Source of the DNA: Bacillota bacterium
Lineage (GTDB): Bacteria; Bacillota; Clostridia; Peptostreptococcales; Anaerovoracaceae
Direction of reading: 5' to 3'
Length of the DNA stretch: 10,624 nt
NCBI GenBank assembly: GCA_016284485.1
Contig: JAEEOX010000075.1
Span: 1-10,624, forward strand
The notes under the pieces are model-generated. The model worked only from the letters and a program-made list of their open reading frames with translations. It was not told the origin of the DNA and did no database searches. Both the position numbers and the translations under genes were made by a program. Positions 1-7,587 of the stretch are shown piece after piece (the first letter of the stretch is position 1; each line of letters begins with the position of its first letter).

Positions 1-3000
1 AGTGGCGTACCATGCAGCACTTTCGAAAGCTCCGATGGCGTTGGTCTCCAGAGGATCGTCAGGTGTGCCGTCAAGCTCCACGCTGTAGGCGTTGCCGCCG
101 CCTGTCAGGGTGAAGGTCACCCTGGCGCCCTGCGGCGGTTCCTCACCGCCGTCCGCAGTCTTCCACTCCTTCCGGGCATAGATGTTAATGGCGTCCACGA
201 GACCCATGTCTTCGTTTCTGATCATGTAGGGGCTGGCCTTGATGTCATCGGCCACAGGCATGGTCACGTAAATGTATCCGAAGTCTACACGTCCCTCATC
301 GTTGGGTGCCACGATGGCATTGCTGTTGTTGACCTCGCGGGCGGTATCCGCCTCAAGAGGCGACATGTAGAAGTTGCTGAGCACAGTGTCGCCGTCAGTG
401 AAGATCACGACATAATCGCCGGCCGCAAGATATGCGAACTCGTACTTGCCGTCAGTGCCGGTGGTGGTCACGCACTCCTCGCCCCTTAAATTGATGGCGG
501 GATCCAGATCTGTAACTATGCTGCTGCTTCTGATATTTCTGTCTTCGCTGTTGATCTGGTCAAAATCAGCCTTGTTCACAAGCTTCACACTGACGCCGGC
601 CAGCTTCTTTTCGGTAGCCTGACGGGCTCCGTCGAAGTTCTCATCGTACCAGGCCAGACCGGAAAGGATCCTGTTGAGGACGATTCCTCTGGCGATGGTG
701 ATGCTGCCCTTGATGGATATTGCGTTGACGTACTTGTCTCCGGGCTCGTTGTTGGACGGATCGATCACGCAGGCCGCCTCCACCATCTTCTTGGACTTGA
801 GAGGTCCGAGGATGCAGAAAGCCGTAGCATTCGGATCGATTCCGGTCACTGTACCGTCTGCGTTTACAGTCGCCTCGGTCCACTGACAATTGAATGTGTT
901 GCCATCAATGTCAGTCACGGTACCGGACTGGATCGAGTCATCCTTCCAGAGGCTCACGTCTATGTCTCTGACAGCAGTGTCTGTGGTGTAAAACACCCTG
1001 AGCCCCGTAAAGTCTTTGATTGGCGAGGTCTTGGTGCCGTTGTTGTTGGTCAGCTTCACGGACGAAAGCGTATATGTTCCCGAGAAGGATGTTCCGTTTC
1101 CGTCGCCGTTGTACGGAAGGGTGTCTATCATGGGCGCATTGGTCACGTCATTGTTTCCGACGTTCTGCCACGCCATGGTGTAGCCGATCTGGGCGCTGAT
1201 GTCCACGAAGGACTTCTCTGTGAGCTTACTCAGAGAGATGGTGAATGTCCTGATGACTGAGAAGTCAACTTCAGATCTTGTCTCGTATACCTCATCGCTC
1301 AGCAAATGGACATCAGAAGTATCCACCTCTGCGACGTTGGTGTATGTCTGACCGTTTTCGGCGGAGTTGTCGATGGTCACCGAGTAGAAGATGTCTACCG
1401 GATCTGCTCCCACCGGGAAGTCTGCGAATCTGAAGGTGAGGGTGGTCACACCGTTTGTATTAGTTACCACCTCCGGTTCGGGGAACTCTATGGTATATGT
1501 CTGACCGTTGGCCAGAGTCAGTTCATAAGGCTCTCCCGGAAGTGCGCCGCCGCTCCAGGAACCGTGGTAGCCCGGTGTGGCGCTCTTGGTGTATGTGCCG
1601 CCCAGCATGGCGTCCTCGTTGTAGGTCACACCCTTGGGCAAAGTGTCTTTCACTATCAGAGTGGTGGTAGAAACAAAGTCTGACTCATTGGGCACTCTCT
1701 GATAGAGTTTCGTCGTCAGCCTGAAGTCCACGATGTTCTGGTTCTCGTCCATGTTGTAGACTTCCTTGGTGGTGCCGGACTCCTTCACCTGAAGGATATA
1801 TTTGGTTATGCTCGGGCGGAAAGGTATGATGTACAGAGAGTCTCCGCGAACTGTATCGTGGGGGCTGTGTCCTCCGGTGTATACGCCGGTCTCATTGTAA
1901 GTGGATTTGACGTAATACTTGGTCTGATTGCCCCTGTATGTAGGATGCTCAAAGAAATACTGCTGCTCAGTCGTAGCTGTACCGTTCTGGATATCCATCC
2001 TGCTTACGATATCTCCGTCTGTATCCACAGATAAGCCTGCATCCTCATATGTCTTCGCCGTCCAGGCTCTGCTCTTGATGTCGATCTGATAGACATAGCC
2101 CATCATTGCATCATCCCTTACCTTTATAAGGTTCTTGAATGTTGCATATTTGGTACTCGAACTCTTGGTCAAGGATCTGGCCTCGCCCAAAACACCTACG
2201 CAGACTTTTCCATCCGCAACAAGATCTGCATATGAGGTATAGTAGACCAGATCGCCCTCCTGTGTGGTGGTCTGTTCGTAGTCGTATGCCAGGTAGGTCT
2301 TTTTGTCCGTGGTTATGCTGCCCGTGGCCTCATCGTAGTACCAGACTGTACCGTTTTCATCGGTGCTGTCCGGTTTAAGGCCATAGTGCTTCCAGCCGGT
2401 TCCGTCCGGTTTTGCGGCGAAAAGGAATTTACTGCGCTGGTAGCCGGAATGCTCTGTATTGGACATCCTTCCGGCTTCGCTGTTGAGTCTCACTCCCGCG
2501 TCGTCGAAAAGAACCAGAGCGTTGGTTCCGTATGACGAGTTCAGGACATCGCTGTTCTTTCCTAAGCCTACCGAAGTTCTCCACCAGAAGCTTATGGGCT
2601 GTGATATTTCTGCCACGTCCCTGCCATTAGCCTGTGCGGGACCCACCTTGGTTATTCCGGGAATTGAAGATGCGTCATATATCCAATACAGGTCCGTGAT
2701 CGAGGGGGAACTGTACTTGACAGAAGCAGAGTATGTGCCTGCTGACCATTTATAGGTCTCTGCGGTAAAGGACAGCTTATCATCGCTGGTCTTCTCCTGG
2801 TTGCTTTTATCCGTCACCTGTGTGTAGCCGTCACCGGGTTCACCTTCTCCAACATAGTAGTTGCCTTCGGCATCTCTGTATCCCACGTTGACTCCGCTGG
2901 CGGATGTGGCGACAAGGGATGAATCCTCCACGAAGAAGGTCTCGGTACCTGAGCCGTATTCTGCTCCGTTGGGGGCCTTGTGGTCTTCCAGTCTCTCGCC

Positions 3001-5148
3001 GTCCGGTGAGATCAGCGGGAGCACCACCCAGAGTTCCGCGGCAGAGAAACAGCCGATATGGCAGCTGTTCTCTATTCCCAGTCTGGGATCCCAGTAAATA
3101 TTGAACCTATGGTTATGCGTAAGCAAAAGCCCATCCTGTGCGGGGAACCAGGCAGAATTGAATTTATAGTTTTTGACAGTATATCTTATGGTGTCATTAT
3201 CGATACGCCGGACGCTCCATGTACCGCCGTCATAGCAGCTGGCGGTGCCCCACATATCCCCGTCTGTAAGAACATCATTGGCACCTTTTTTATTGTATGG
3301 TGCAACGTAGCGGGGGAATCCTTCAGTTGTGAACTGAGAAACGCTTCTTCCGTCCTGCTGTCCTGCTCCGCCCTTGTTCCCTTCAGTACTCCAGATAAGG
3401 GGTGCGAATCCGGCCTCTGCTCCGGTATAGTCCATGGGATATACGGCGCCGTTGGGACTGTCCGGGGTAAACTTGCCGGAGAAATTGATGTCCAGCTGGA
3501 TGTCCCCTCTGGGGAATTCTATGCCCTTCAGGTTCTTGTCGCTGTTGCTGTTATACAGCTGGACCGTGATACCCATTCCGTATCCGCGGCCGTAGACGGA
3601 ACCTGCGCTCTTATCCAGAGCCTTATCATTTCCTGTGCTGAAATCGTAGGTCCCGAGAACACCTCCGATGCCCCAGATGTTGCCGTCAGAATTATATGTT
3701 CTGAGCTGAATGTTGTATCTGGGGAATGCGGATACTATAACCTTGGGGATCGCTACCTGTACCAGCTCCTTGCCGCCGTTCTGGGCCTGAGCGTGGGTGG
3801 CGTCATTCTCGCAGACGTGGGTCGTATCCACGACGTCCACTATGCCGTCGCCGTTGGTGTCGCCGAAATCGTTGTACTGGCACCATACGTAGACCAGGGG
3901 CTTGATGGTGGAACCGTTGATCATGGCACCTGCGTTCACGTCGAATTCTACGGATGAAGATGCTACAGGCATTACGTTGTCCGCCTGCTCATCCGCCACC
4001 AGGTGCAGATAACCCTGAACGTAGGAATATGTCTGAGTCACGCCGTTTACGGTGAACTCCTTCTTGCCTATTTTGCGGTTCAGCTTGGTGTTGGCTGAAT
4101 CGGTCTTCATCCAGCTTAAGGAGTCCTTGACGACGTAAGCCTCTGACCCGTCCGGATCCAGGGGGTTGCCGTTCTCGTCAGCCATGAGGATCAGGAAACC
4201 GACGTAGCCTTCCTTGTAGTAGTTCTCGGAATAGCTCTTGGTCTGATAGATCACCTCATAGTGGATGGAGTCAAAACTCCTTACTATGTTGTTGGTGGCG
4301 TTCTGGTCGTTTCCGGGATTGTTGTCGGCGTCCCAGGGGGCAAAGCCAGTCTGGTAGGTGGAGGGGTCCACCCATGCCTTGGTCACGTACTGATCGTCGG
4401 AATCCAGAAGGGGCAGGATCTGAGACGAGTTGTAGGTCTTGATGGTCCTGGTGTAGGTAGGAGAGACCTGTTCGCCTGTGGCAGTTTCGAATATGGCGAA
4501 CTGAACGGTGTAGATCACATCGTTCACCGGAGAGAGAACGTAGCTCTCTCCCATATCCCATTCGAAACCTTCCTCCGTTCCTGTTACATCGATGATGTGG
4601 AAGGCATAGCGAGCGCGGATCTCCTCGTCAGTGACCACATTACCTTCGCCGTCGTAGACTTCAAAAGTGGCTCCTCCGATCCATTCGAAGAGCCTTCCTG
4701 CGTATGCGTCCGTGTCCAGCGGGAAGTCGTCGTTGAGAGACACAGTGTATGTTTCGTCACGGTTTTCGGGCGCCTTCTGCTCCTGGGGCTCCCCGGAGGT
4801 GTCCTTAAGACTTGCGTCAGCAATGTTGTCCGCAGGGTCTTCCGGCGTCACGTCCGGTGTGACTTCAGGAGTGACCTCCGTGTTATCCTCCGGAGTGTCT
4901 GTCGGGGTGTCTGTCGGAGTGTCCGTCGGAGTGTCTCCTGTGTTGTCCTCCGGAACAACTTCCGTGGTATCTTCCTTGGTCGCTCCCGTGGTGTCTTCCA
5001 CGGTCACTTCTGCATTTTCTTCCTCAAAAAAAGAGTCCTCGCCATCCACCTCATCGGCGTAACTCACGTTAACCGAAGACGGTAAGATGGTAAAGACCAT
5101 CAAAACAGAAAGAAAAATAACAAATACTTTCCTTAAATAATTCTTCAT
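1..5148 (-). CDS. Giant secreted modular surface protein (adhesin/pilin-like), C-terminus outside the window
   Basis: The frame is open from ATG 5148 to the left edge, giving 1,716 residues with no stop. Residues 1-31 are a signal peptide: basic MKNYLRK, a hydrophobic core, and likely cleavage after SYA. Residues about 32-116 form an acidic Thr/Pro linker with TDTP repeats. Residues about 130-1100 are Asp/Asn/Gly/aromatic-rich beta-type sequence that I cannot assign, apart from a dockerin-like calcium loop at 430-441. Residues about 1117-1490 look like DUF11-type adhesin domains (for example KDTLPKGVTY near 1167). Residues about 1496-1626 resemble an SdrD B-like domain (GLAWYDENFDGARQ start, GTDGKYEFAYL later). 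From about 1641 a Cna B-type domain begins (ARKEWK, then RVTFTLTGG) and is cut by the edge. Such proteins are usually held by a sortase at a C-terminal LPxTG-like signal and stiffened by isopeptide bonds; neither can be seen here. A GAGGG lies 13 nt before the ATG, a long spacing. The role as an adhesin is inferred from architecture. It stands alone after the sufB terminator. Confidence 0.88.
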   Translation of the reverse strand, partial: MKNYLRKVFVIFLSVLMVFTILPSSVNVSYADEVDGEDSFFEEENAEVTVEDTTGATKEDTTEVVPEDNTGDTPTDTPTDTPTDTPEDNTEVTPEVTPDVTPEDPADNIADASLKDTSGEPQEQKAPENRDETYTVSLNDDFPLDTDAYAGRLFEWIGGATFEVYDGEGNVVTDEEIRARYAFHIIDVTGTEEGFEWDMGESYVLSPVNDVIYTVQFAIFETATGEQVSPTYTRTIKTYNSSQILPLLDSDDQYVTKAWVDPSTYQTGFAPWDADNNPGNDQNATNNIVRSFDSIHYEVIYQTKSYSENYYKEGYVGFLILMADENGNPLDPDGSEAYVVKDSLSWMKTDSANTKLNRKIGKKEFTVNGVTQTYSYVQGYLHLVADEQADNVMPVASSSVEFDVNAGAMINGSTIKPLVYVWCQYNDFGDTNGDGIVDVVDTTHVCENDATHAQAQNGGKELVQVAIPKVIVSAFPRYNIQLRTYNSDGNIWGIGGVLGTYDFSTGNDKALDKSAGSVYGRGYGMGITVQLYNSNSDKNLKGIEFPRGDIQLDINFSGKFTPDSPNGAVYPMDYTGAEAGFAPLIWSTEGNKGGAGQQDGRSVSQFTTEGFPRYVAPYNKKGANDVLTDGDMWGTASCYDGGTWSVRRIDNDTIRYTVKNYKFNSAWFPAQDGLLLTHNHRFNIYWDPRLGIENSCHIGCFSAAELWVVLPLISPDGERLEDHKAPNGAEYGSGTETFFVEDSSLVATSASGVNVGYRDAEGNYYVGEGEPGDGYTQVTDKSNQEKTSDDKLSFTAETYKWSAGTYSASVKYSSPSITDLYWIYDASSIPGITKVGPAQANGRDVAEISQPISFWWRTSVGLGKNSDVLNSSYGTNALVLFDDAGVRLNSEAGRMSNTEHSGYQRSKFLFAAKPDGTGWKHYGLKPDSTDENGTVWYYDEATGSITTDKKTYLAYDYEQTTTQEGDLVYYTSYADLVADGKVCVGVLGEARSLTKSSSTKYATFKNLIKVRDDAMMGYVYQIDIKSRAWTAKTYEDAGLSVDTDGDIVSRMDIQNGTATTEQQYFFEHPTYRGNQTKYYVKSTYNETGVYTGGHSPHDTVRGDSLYIIPFRPSITKYILQVKESGTTKEVYNMDENQNIVDFRLTTKLYQRVPNESDFVSTTTLIVKDTLPKGVTYNEDAMLGGTYTKSATPGYHGSWSGGALPGEPYELTLANGQTYTIEFPEPEVVTNTNGVTTLTFRFADFPVGADPVDIFYSVTIDNSAENGQTYTNVAEVDTSDVHLLSDEVYETRSEVDFSVIRTFTISLSKLTEKSFVDISAQIGYTMAWQNVGNNDVTNAPMIDTLPYNGDGNGTSFSGTYTLSSVKLTNNNGTKTSPIKDFTGLRVFYTTDTAVRDIDVSLWKDDSIQSGTVTDIDGNTFNCQWTEATVNADGTVTGIDPNATAFCILGPLKSKKMVEAACVIDPSNNEPGDKYVNAISIKGSITIARGIVLNRILSGLAWYDENFDGARQATEKKLAGVSVKLVNKADFDQINSEDRNIRSSSIVTDLDPAINLRGEECVTTTGTDGKYEFAYLAAGDYVVIFTDGDTVLSNFYMSPLEADTAREVNNSNAIVAPNDEGRVDFGYIYVTMPVADDIKASPYMIRNEDMGLVDAINIYARKEWKTADGGEEPPQGARVTFTLTGGGNAYSVELDGTPDDPLETNAIGAFESAAWYAT
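3826..3861 (-). other. Dockerin-like calcium-binding loop inside the surface protein
   Basis: Residues 430-441 read DTNGDGIVDVVD, matching the DxNxDGxxxxxD pattern of type I dockerin/EF-hand-like loops (ligand positions D430, N432, D434 and D441). Only one loop is evident, whereas a true dockerin has two, so cohesin binding is unlikely. Structural calcium binding is the simpler reading. Confidence 0.6.
4891..4938 (-). repeat. Four 12-bp tandem units encoding TDTP repeats
   Basis: On the plus strand the units are cggagtgtctgt, cggggtgtctgt, cggagtgtccgt and cggagtgtctcc, in direct succession. On the coding strand they give a Thr-Pro-Thr-Asp run in the linker just after the signal peptide. The unit is four codons, so gain or loss of copies keeps the frame. 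Flanking PEDNT and EVTPEV/DVTPED segments extend the repetitive character. Confidence 0.85.
5056..5148 (-). other. Signal peptide of the giant surface protein
   Basis: Residues 1-31 have a charged N-terminus (K2, R6, K7), a hydrophobic stretch from about V8 to L22, and a polar end with Ser-Tyr-Ala before Asp-Glu. This fits Sec signal peptidase I cleavage after Ala31. There is no lipobox cysteine, so a lipoprotein is unlikely. Confidence 0.85.
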
Positions 5149-5207
5149 GGCAGTTCGTCATCCCTCAAAATAAAAAGTCATGAAAGTTATAATTTTTTGT
5201 CCCATTT

Positions 5208-5236
5208 ATTTTACCCTATTTCGCCCCCCGCCACAA
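5208..5236 (-). promoter_or_regulatory. Candidate promoter of the surface protein gene
   Basis: On the minus strand a TAAAAT -10 box (5208-5213) lies 17 bp from a weak TTGTGG -35 box (5231-5236). It would start transcription about 50 nt before the ATG. It lies downstream of the sufB terminator, so the surface gene needs its own promoter. The -35 matches only 3 of 6 consensus bases. An alternative TATAAC -10 lies closer to the gene but has no convincing -35. Confidence 0.45.
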
Positions 5237-5272
5237 CGATTTTTTGCTGTCGCGGCCACCTTCTTTCCAAGC

Positions 5273-5297
5273 AAAAACCGGGCCCCGAAGGACCCGG
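5273..5297 (-). terminator. Rho-independent terminator of sufCB, UUCG loop
   Basis: On the minus strand an 8-bp stem (arms 5290-5297 and 5278-5285, one G-U pair) closes a UUCG tetraloop and is followed by five T. It begins 17 nt after the sufB stop codon. Confidence 0.92.
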
Positions 5298-5314
5298 CTC
5301 TGAATAGCCTTGAT

Positions 5315-6241
5315 CTATGCCAGGAAACCGTTGACGATCTCCTCTTCAGCCTCTTCCTGGGTGAGGCCCAGGGTCATGAGTTTGATCAGCTGGTCGCCGG
5401 CGATCTTGCCGATGGCGGCCTCGTGTACCAGAGACGCGTCGATGCACGCTGCGTCCAGTTCAGGCACTGCCAGCACCCTGGCGTCGTCCATGAGGATGGC
5501 GTCGCACTCGGTGTGTCCCGTGCAGGCGGCGTTGCCTACGATCCTTGAAGTGTACTTCTGATAGGAGCGCTCTCTGGCAACGGATCTGGATACCACGTCC
5601 GCGGAGGAACCATCGCCGTTTAAGAGCGTGGTGTACACCGACTCGGCGTGCTGCTCGCCGTGGGTCATGAGACGCTCACGGATGATAAGCTTGGCTCCCG
5701 CCTTCAGTTCGGACTTGGTGGTGCGTACGGTGGAGTCCACGCCTTTGATCTGGACCATCTCCATCTCCACGGTGGAATCTTCATCCATATATACCTCTGT
5801 GACGGGGTTCAGGATGCGCTTGCCCATGCCGTCGCCGGAACCATAGTGGTTCTCCACGTACTTGACGTGAGCGCCCTTGCCCACGAAGAAACGGTGGATG
5901 CCGTCGTGCTGGGAGTCGTCCGCTCCGCAGTTGTGGATGCCGCAGCCGGCCACGATGGTCACGTCTGCGCCGTCGCCCACGAAGAAATCGTTGTATACCA
6001 CGTCCACCATTCCGCTTTCGTCCATGACTACGGGAATGTAGACCGTCTCGCCCTGAGCTTCGGACTTGATGGTGATGTCGATGCCCGGCACGTCCGTCTT
6101 GGAAGTGATGTTGATGTGGTCTGTGACTGCCCTTTCGGCCAGTCCGCCGTTGGCCCTTATGTTGAAGGCGCCGTCCGGCCTGCAGGTCAGCCCTGCGATC
6201 TGTTCAAGAAGGTCCTTCTGGGCCTGTGTAAGTTCAGCCAT
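5315..6241 (-). CDS. sufB: SufB/SufD-family iron-sulfur cluster assembly scaffold (minimal, SmsB-like)
   Basis: This 308-residue protein is the probable scaffold on which Fe-S clusters are assembled in the cytoplasm, working with the SufC ATPase. It has the beta-helix style core of the SufB/SufD family and is much shorter than E. coli SufB (about 495 residues), lacking most of the N-terminal region. Near the C-terminus, Cys246 in GHTECDAILMD and Glu274 in LVHEAAIGKI fall where SufB carries its proposed cluster-building Cys and Glu. This favours a SufB-type rather than a degenerate SufD role. Its start overlaps the sufC stop by one base (TGATG) and is preceded by GGAGGT at 8 nt spacing, so the two genes are probably translationally coupled. 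No sufS, sufU or sufD follows; a terminator does. Other names for such genes are SufD-like or SmsB. The stop codon is TAG. Confidence 0.9.
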   Translation of the reverse strand: MAELTQAQKDLLEQIAGLTCRPDGAFNIRANGGLAERAVTDHINITSKTDVPGIDITIKSEAQGETVYIPVVMDESGMVDVVYNDFFVGDGADVTIVAGCGIHNCGADDSQHDGIHRFFVGKGAHVKYVENHYGSGDGMGKRILNPVTEVYMDEDSTVEMEMVQIKGVDSTVRTTKSELKAGAKLIIRERLMTHGEQHAESVYTTLLNGDGSSADVVSRSVARERSYQKYTSRIVGNAACTGHTECDAILMDDARVLAVPELDAACIDASLVHEAAIGKIAGDQLIKLMTLGLTQEEAEEEIVNGFLA

Positions 6242-6984
6242 CAGTTCACACCTCCGTCCATAATTTTGCCGCAGAATCCGCCCTCGAGGGTAGCTCCCAG
6301 GATGTCCACCATCATGTCCTCCTTGCGGCCTATCTTCTTGATCTGACCGTCCTCCAGAAGGATGATCCTGTCAGCTATGTTCAGGATCCTCTCCTGGTGG
6401 GAGATTATGAGGATGGTGCCCTTGGTCTTTTCCTTCATGGAGTCGAAGACCTGGATCAGATTCTGGAAGCTCCAGAGGTCGATTCCGGCCTCCGGCTCGT
6501 CAAAGAGCGTCAGGTTGGTTCCCCTGGCCAGCACCGTTGCGATCTCGATCCTCTTCAGCTCGCCGCCTGAGAGCGATGAGTTCACCTCTCTGTCGATGTA
6601 GTCCCTGGCGCAAAGTCCCACTTCGCTGAGATACTCGCAGGCCTCTCCCGTGGTGAGCTCCCTGCCGGAAGCGATCTTGATCAGGTCGGAGACCTTGATC
6701 CCCTTGAATCTCACGGGCTGCTGCAGAGCGAAGCTGATGCCCATCTGGGCGCGCTCGGTGATGGACTTCTCTGTGATGTCCTCTCCGTTATAGATGATCC
6801 GGCCGGACGTGGGCTGCTCTATGCCCATGATGATCCTGGCCAGAGTGGACTTGCCGGATCCGTTGGGTCCGGTGACCACGTAAAACATATCTTCGTCAAG
6901 CTCGAGACTTACATTGTCCAGGATCCTCTTGATCTCTCCCGTCTCTTCCCTGACTTCAAAAACAATATTTTTAAGTTCAAGCAT
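6241..6984 (-). CDS. sufC: SufC-type Fe-S assembly ATPase (SmsC-like)
   Basis: This is an ABC-type ATPase without membrane segments that powers conformational change in the SufB scaffold. Counting from the upstream in-frame Met at 6999, Walker A GPNGSGKST is at 44-52, the Q-loop at about 93, signature LSGGE at 143-147, Walker B LTLFDEPE at 163-170 (D167, E168) and the H-loop His at 201. The Walker B end DEPEAGID and the C-terminal GFCGKI segment are SufC-like rather than transporter-like. I place the start at 6984 (247 residues) because AGAGG at 6992-6996 sits 7 nt before it, while the upstream ATG at 6999 has no ribosome binding site. The partner sufB follows with a one-base overlap. Confidence 0.93.
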   Translation of the reverse strand: MLELKNIVFEVREETGEIKRILDNVSLELDEDMFYVVTGPNGSGKSTLARIIMGIEQPTSGRIIYNGEDITEKSITERAQMGISFALQQPVRFKGIKVSDLIKIASGRELTTGEACEYLSEVGLCARDYIDREVNSSLSGGELKRIEIATVLARGTNLTLFDEPEAGIDLWSFQNLIQVFDSMKEKTKGTILIISHQERILNIADRIILLEDGQIKKIGRKEDMMVDILGATLEGGFCGKIMDGGVN

Positions 6985-6991
6985 TCTCTTA

Positions 6992-6996
6992 CCTCT
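6992..6996 (-). promoter_or_regulatory. Ribosome binding site that sets the sufC start
   Basis: AGAGG on the minus strand is 7 nt before the ATG at 6984. It lies inside the first codons of the longer alternative frame starting at 6999. This supports the shorter protein, which begins MLELKN, a typical SufC N-terminus. Confidence 0.75.
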
Positions 6997-7032
6997 CATT
7001 GCAGGGCTGTCCGTTCACGCCCCGCCCGATGA

Positions 7033-7038
7033 ACTATA
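7033..7038 (-). promoter_or_regulatory. Candidate extended -10 promoter of sufCB
   Basis: TATAGT preceded by TGG on the minus strand forms an extended -10 (TGnTATAGT), 48 nt before the sufC start. There is no good -35; the sequence 17 bp upstream is TGTTTT, within one copy of a 14-bp direct repeat. A weak -35 with an extended -10 would suit an activated or repressed promoter, but this is inference. Confidence 0.45.
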
Positions 7039-7052
7039 CCACACCGGCCGGC

Positions 7053-7093
7053 CGCAAAACATTTCATCCCGCAATCAAGCGCAAAATATTTCA
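7053..7093 (-). repeat. Two 14-bp direct repeats upstream of the sufCB promoter
   Basis: On the minus strand TGAAATATTTTGCG (7080-7093) and TGAAATGTTTTGCG (7053-7066) match at 13 of 14 bases, with starts 27 bp apart. Both lie in the ridA-sufC gap; the nearer copy covers the -35 region of the candidate promoter. They could be paired operator sites for a regulator. No known consensus was recognised. Confidence 0.55.
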
Positions 7094-7099
7094 ATCCGA

Positions 7100-7477
7100 C
7101 TATTTCACACAGACCGTCTCGATCTCCACCAGACCGCCCTTGGGAAGGGCTCCCACCTGAACGGCGGATCTTGCGGGATAGCAGGCGTCGTTGAAAAACT
7201 CCGCATAGATGGCGTTGACCTTTGCGAAATCTCCCATGTCCGTAAGGAAGACCAGAGTCTTGGCCACGTTGTCCATGGTCATGCCGTCAGCCTCCACGAT
7301 GGCCTTCACGTTGAGAAGGGCCTGTCTGGCCTGAGCCTCAACGCCCTCCAGCAGGTTGCCCGTCTCGGGGTCAAGCCCAAGCTGGCCGGATGTGAATACG
7401 ATGTTTCCGCAGTCAACTGCCTGTGAATAGGGGCCGATGGCTCCGGGTGCGTTTTTTGTAACTACAGGTTTGTTCAT
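7100..7477 (-). CDS. ridA: RidA family enamine/imine deaminase (YjgF/YER057c/UK114)
   Basis: This 125-residue cytoplasmic protein is of normal length for RidA, a trimeric enzyme that hydrolyses reactive 2-aminoacrylate and other enamines released by PLP enzymes such as threonine/serine dehydratase, giving a keto acid and ammonia. Family marks are visible: GPYSQA with Tyr17, FTSGQLGLDPETG with Ser30, a central NVKAIVEADG helix, and PARSAVQV with Arg103, the substrate carboxylate-binding arginine equivalent to E. coli Arg105, followed by Glu120 near the C-terminus. The catalytic set appears intact. AGGAGGT is 5 nt before the ATG. No clear -35/-10 lies between it and the upstream terminator, so its promoter is unresolved. 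No amino-acid metabolism gene is adjacent. Confidence 0.95.
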   Translation of the reverse strand: MNKPVVTKNAPGAIGPYSQAVDCGNIVFTSGQLGLDPETGNLLEGVEAQARQALLNVKAIVEADGMTMDNVAKTLVFLTDMGDFAKVNAIYAEFFNDACYPARSAVQVGALPKGGLVEIETVCVK

Positions 7478-7483
7478 GATATA

Positions 7484-7514
7484 CCTCCTCCCGGCCGGGA
7501 TCTGCCGCGCCGGG
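7484..7514 (-). promoter_or_regulatory. Strong RBS of ridA flanked by a GC-rich hairpin
   Basis: AGGAGG (7484-7489) is immediately preceded on the minus strand by the palindrome CCCGGCCGGG (7490-7499). The arm GCCGGG (7490-7495) can also pair with CCCGGC at 7509-7514 across a 13-nt loop. The hairpin would abut the Shine-Dalgarno without covering it. Regulatory meaning is unproven. Confidence 0.35.
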
Positions 7515-7547
7515 TGTTTTACTCAGGCTCAGCGGCCCGAACCGTTT

Positions 7548-7574
7548 AAAAAAGGCCCGCATACGCGAGCCTTT
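7548..7574 (-). terminator. Rho-independent terminator of the EF-G-like gene
   Basis: On the minus strand AAAGGCTCGC (7565-7574), loop GTAT and GCGGGCCTTT (7551-7560) form a 10-bp stem with one G-U pair, followed by further T residues. It starts 13 nt after the EF-G-like stop codon. Confidence 0.92.
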
Positions 7575-7587
7575 ACCTCGACTTGGT

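Noticed and set aside
3058..3957. Long plus-strand frames opposite the surface gene, such as 3058-3957 and 4261-5085
   Set aside because: They are antisense to a continuous coding frame with clear domain signals, show no family features, and reflect codon bias of the real gene.
4891..4938. CRISPR-like array
   Set aside because: The units are 12 bp, directly adjacent, without spacers, and encode a protein linker.
5648..6346. Plus-strand 232-codon frame opposite sufB
   Set aside because: Its product is a His/Val/Ala-rich mirror of the sufB codons and has no supporting features.
6985..6999. Longer sufC starting at 6999
   Set aside because: No ribosome binding site before it; the RBS for the ATG at 6984 lies within these codons.
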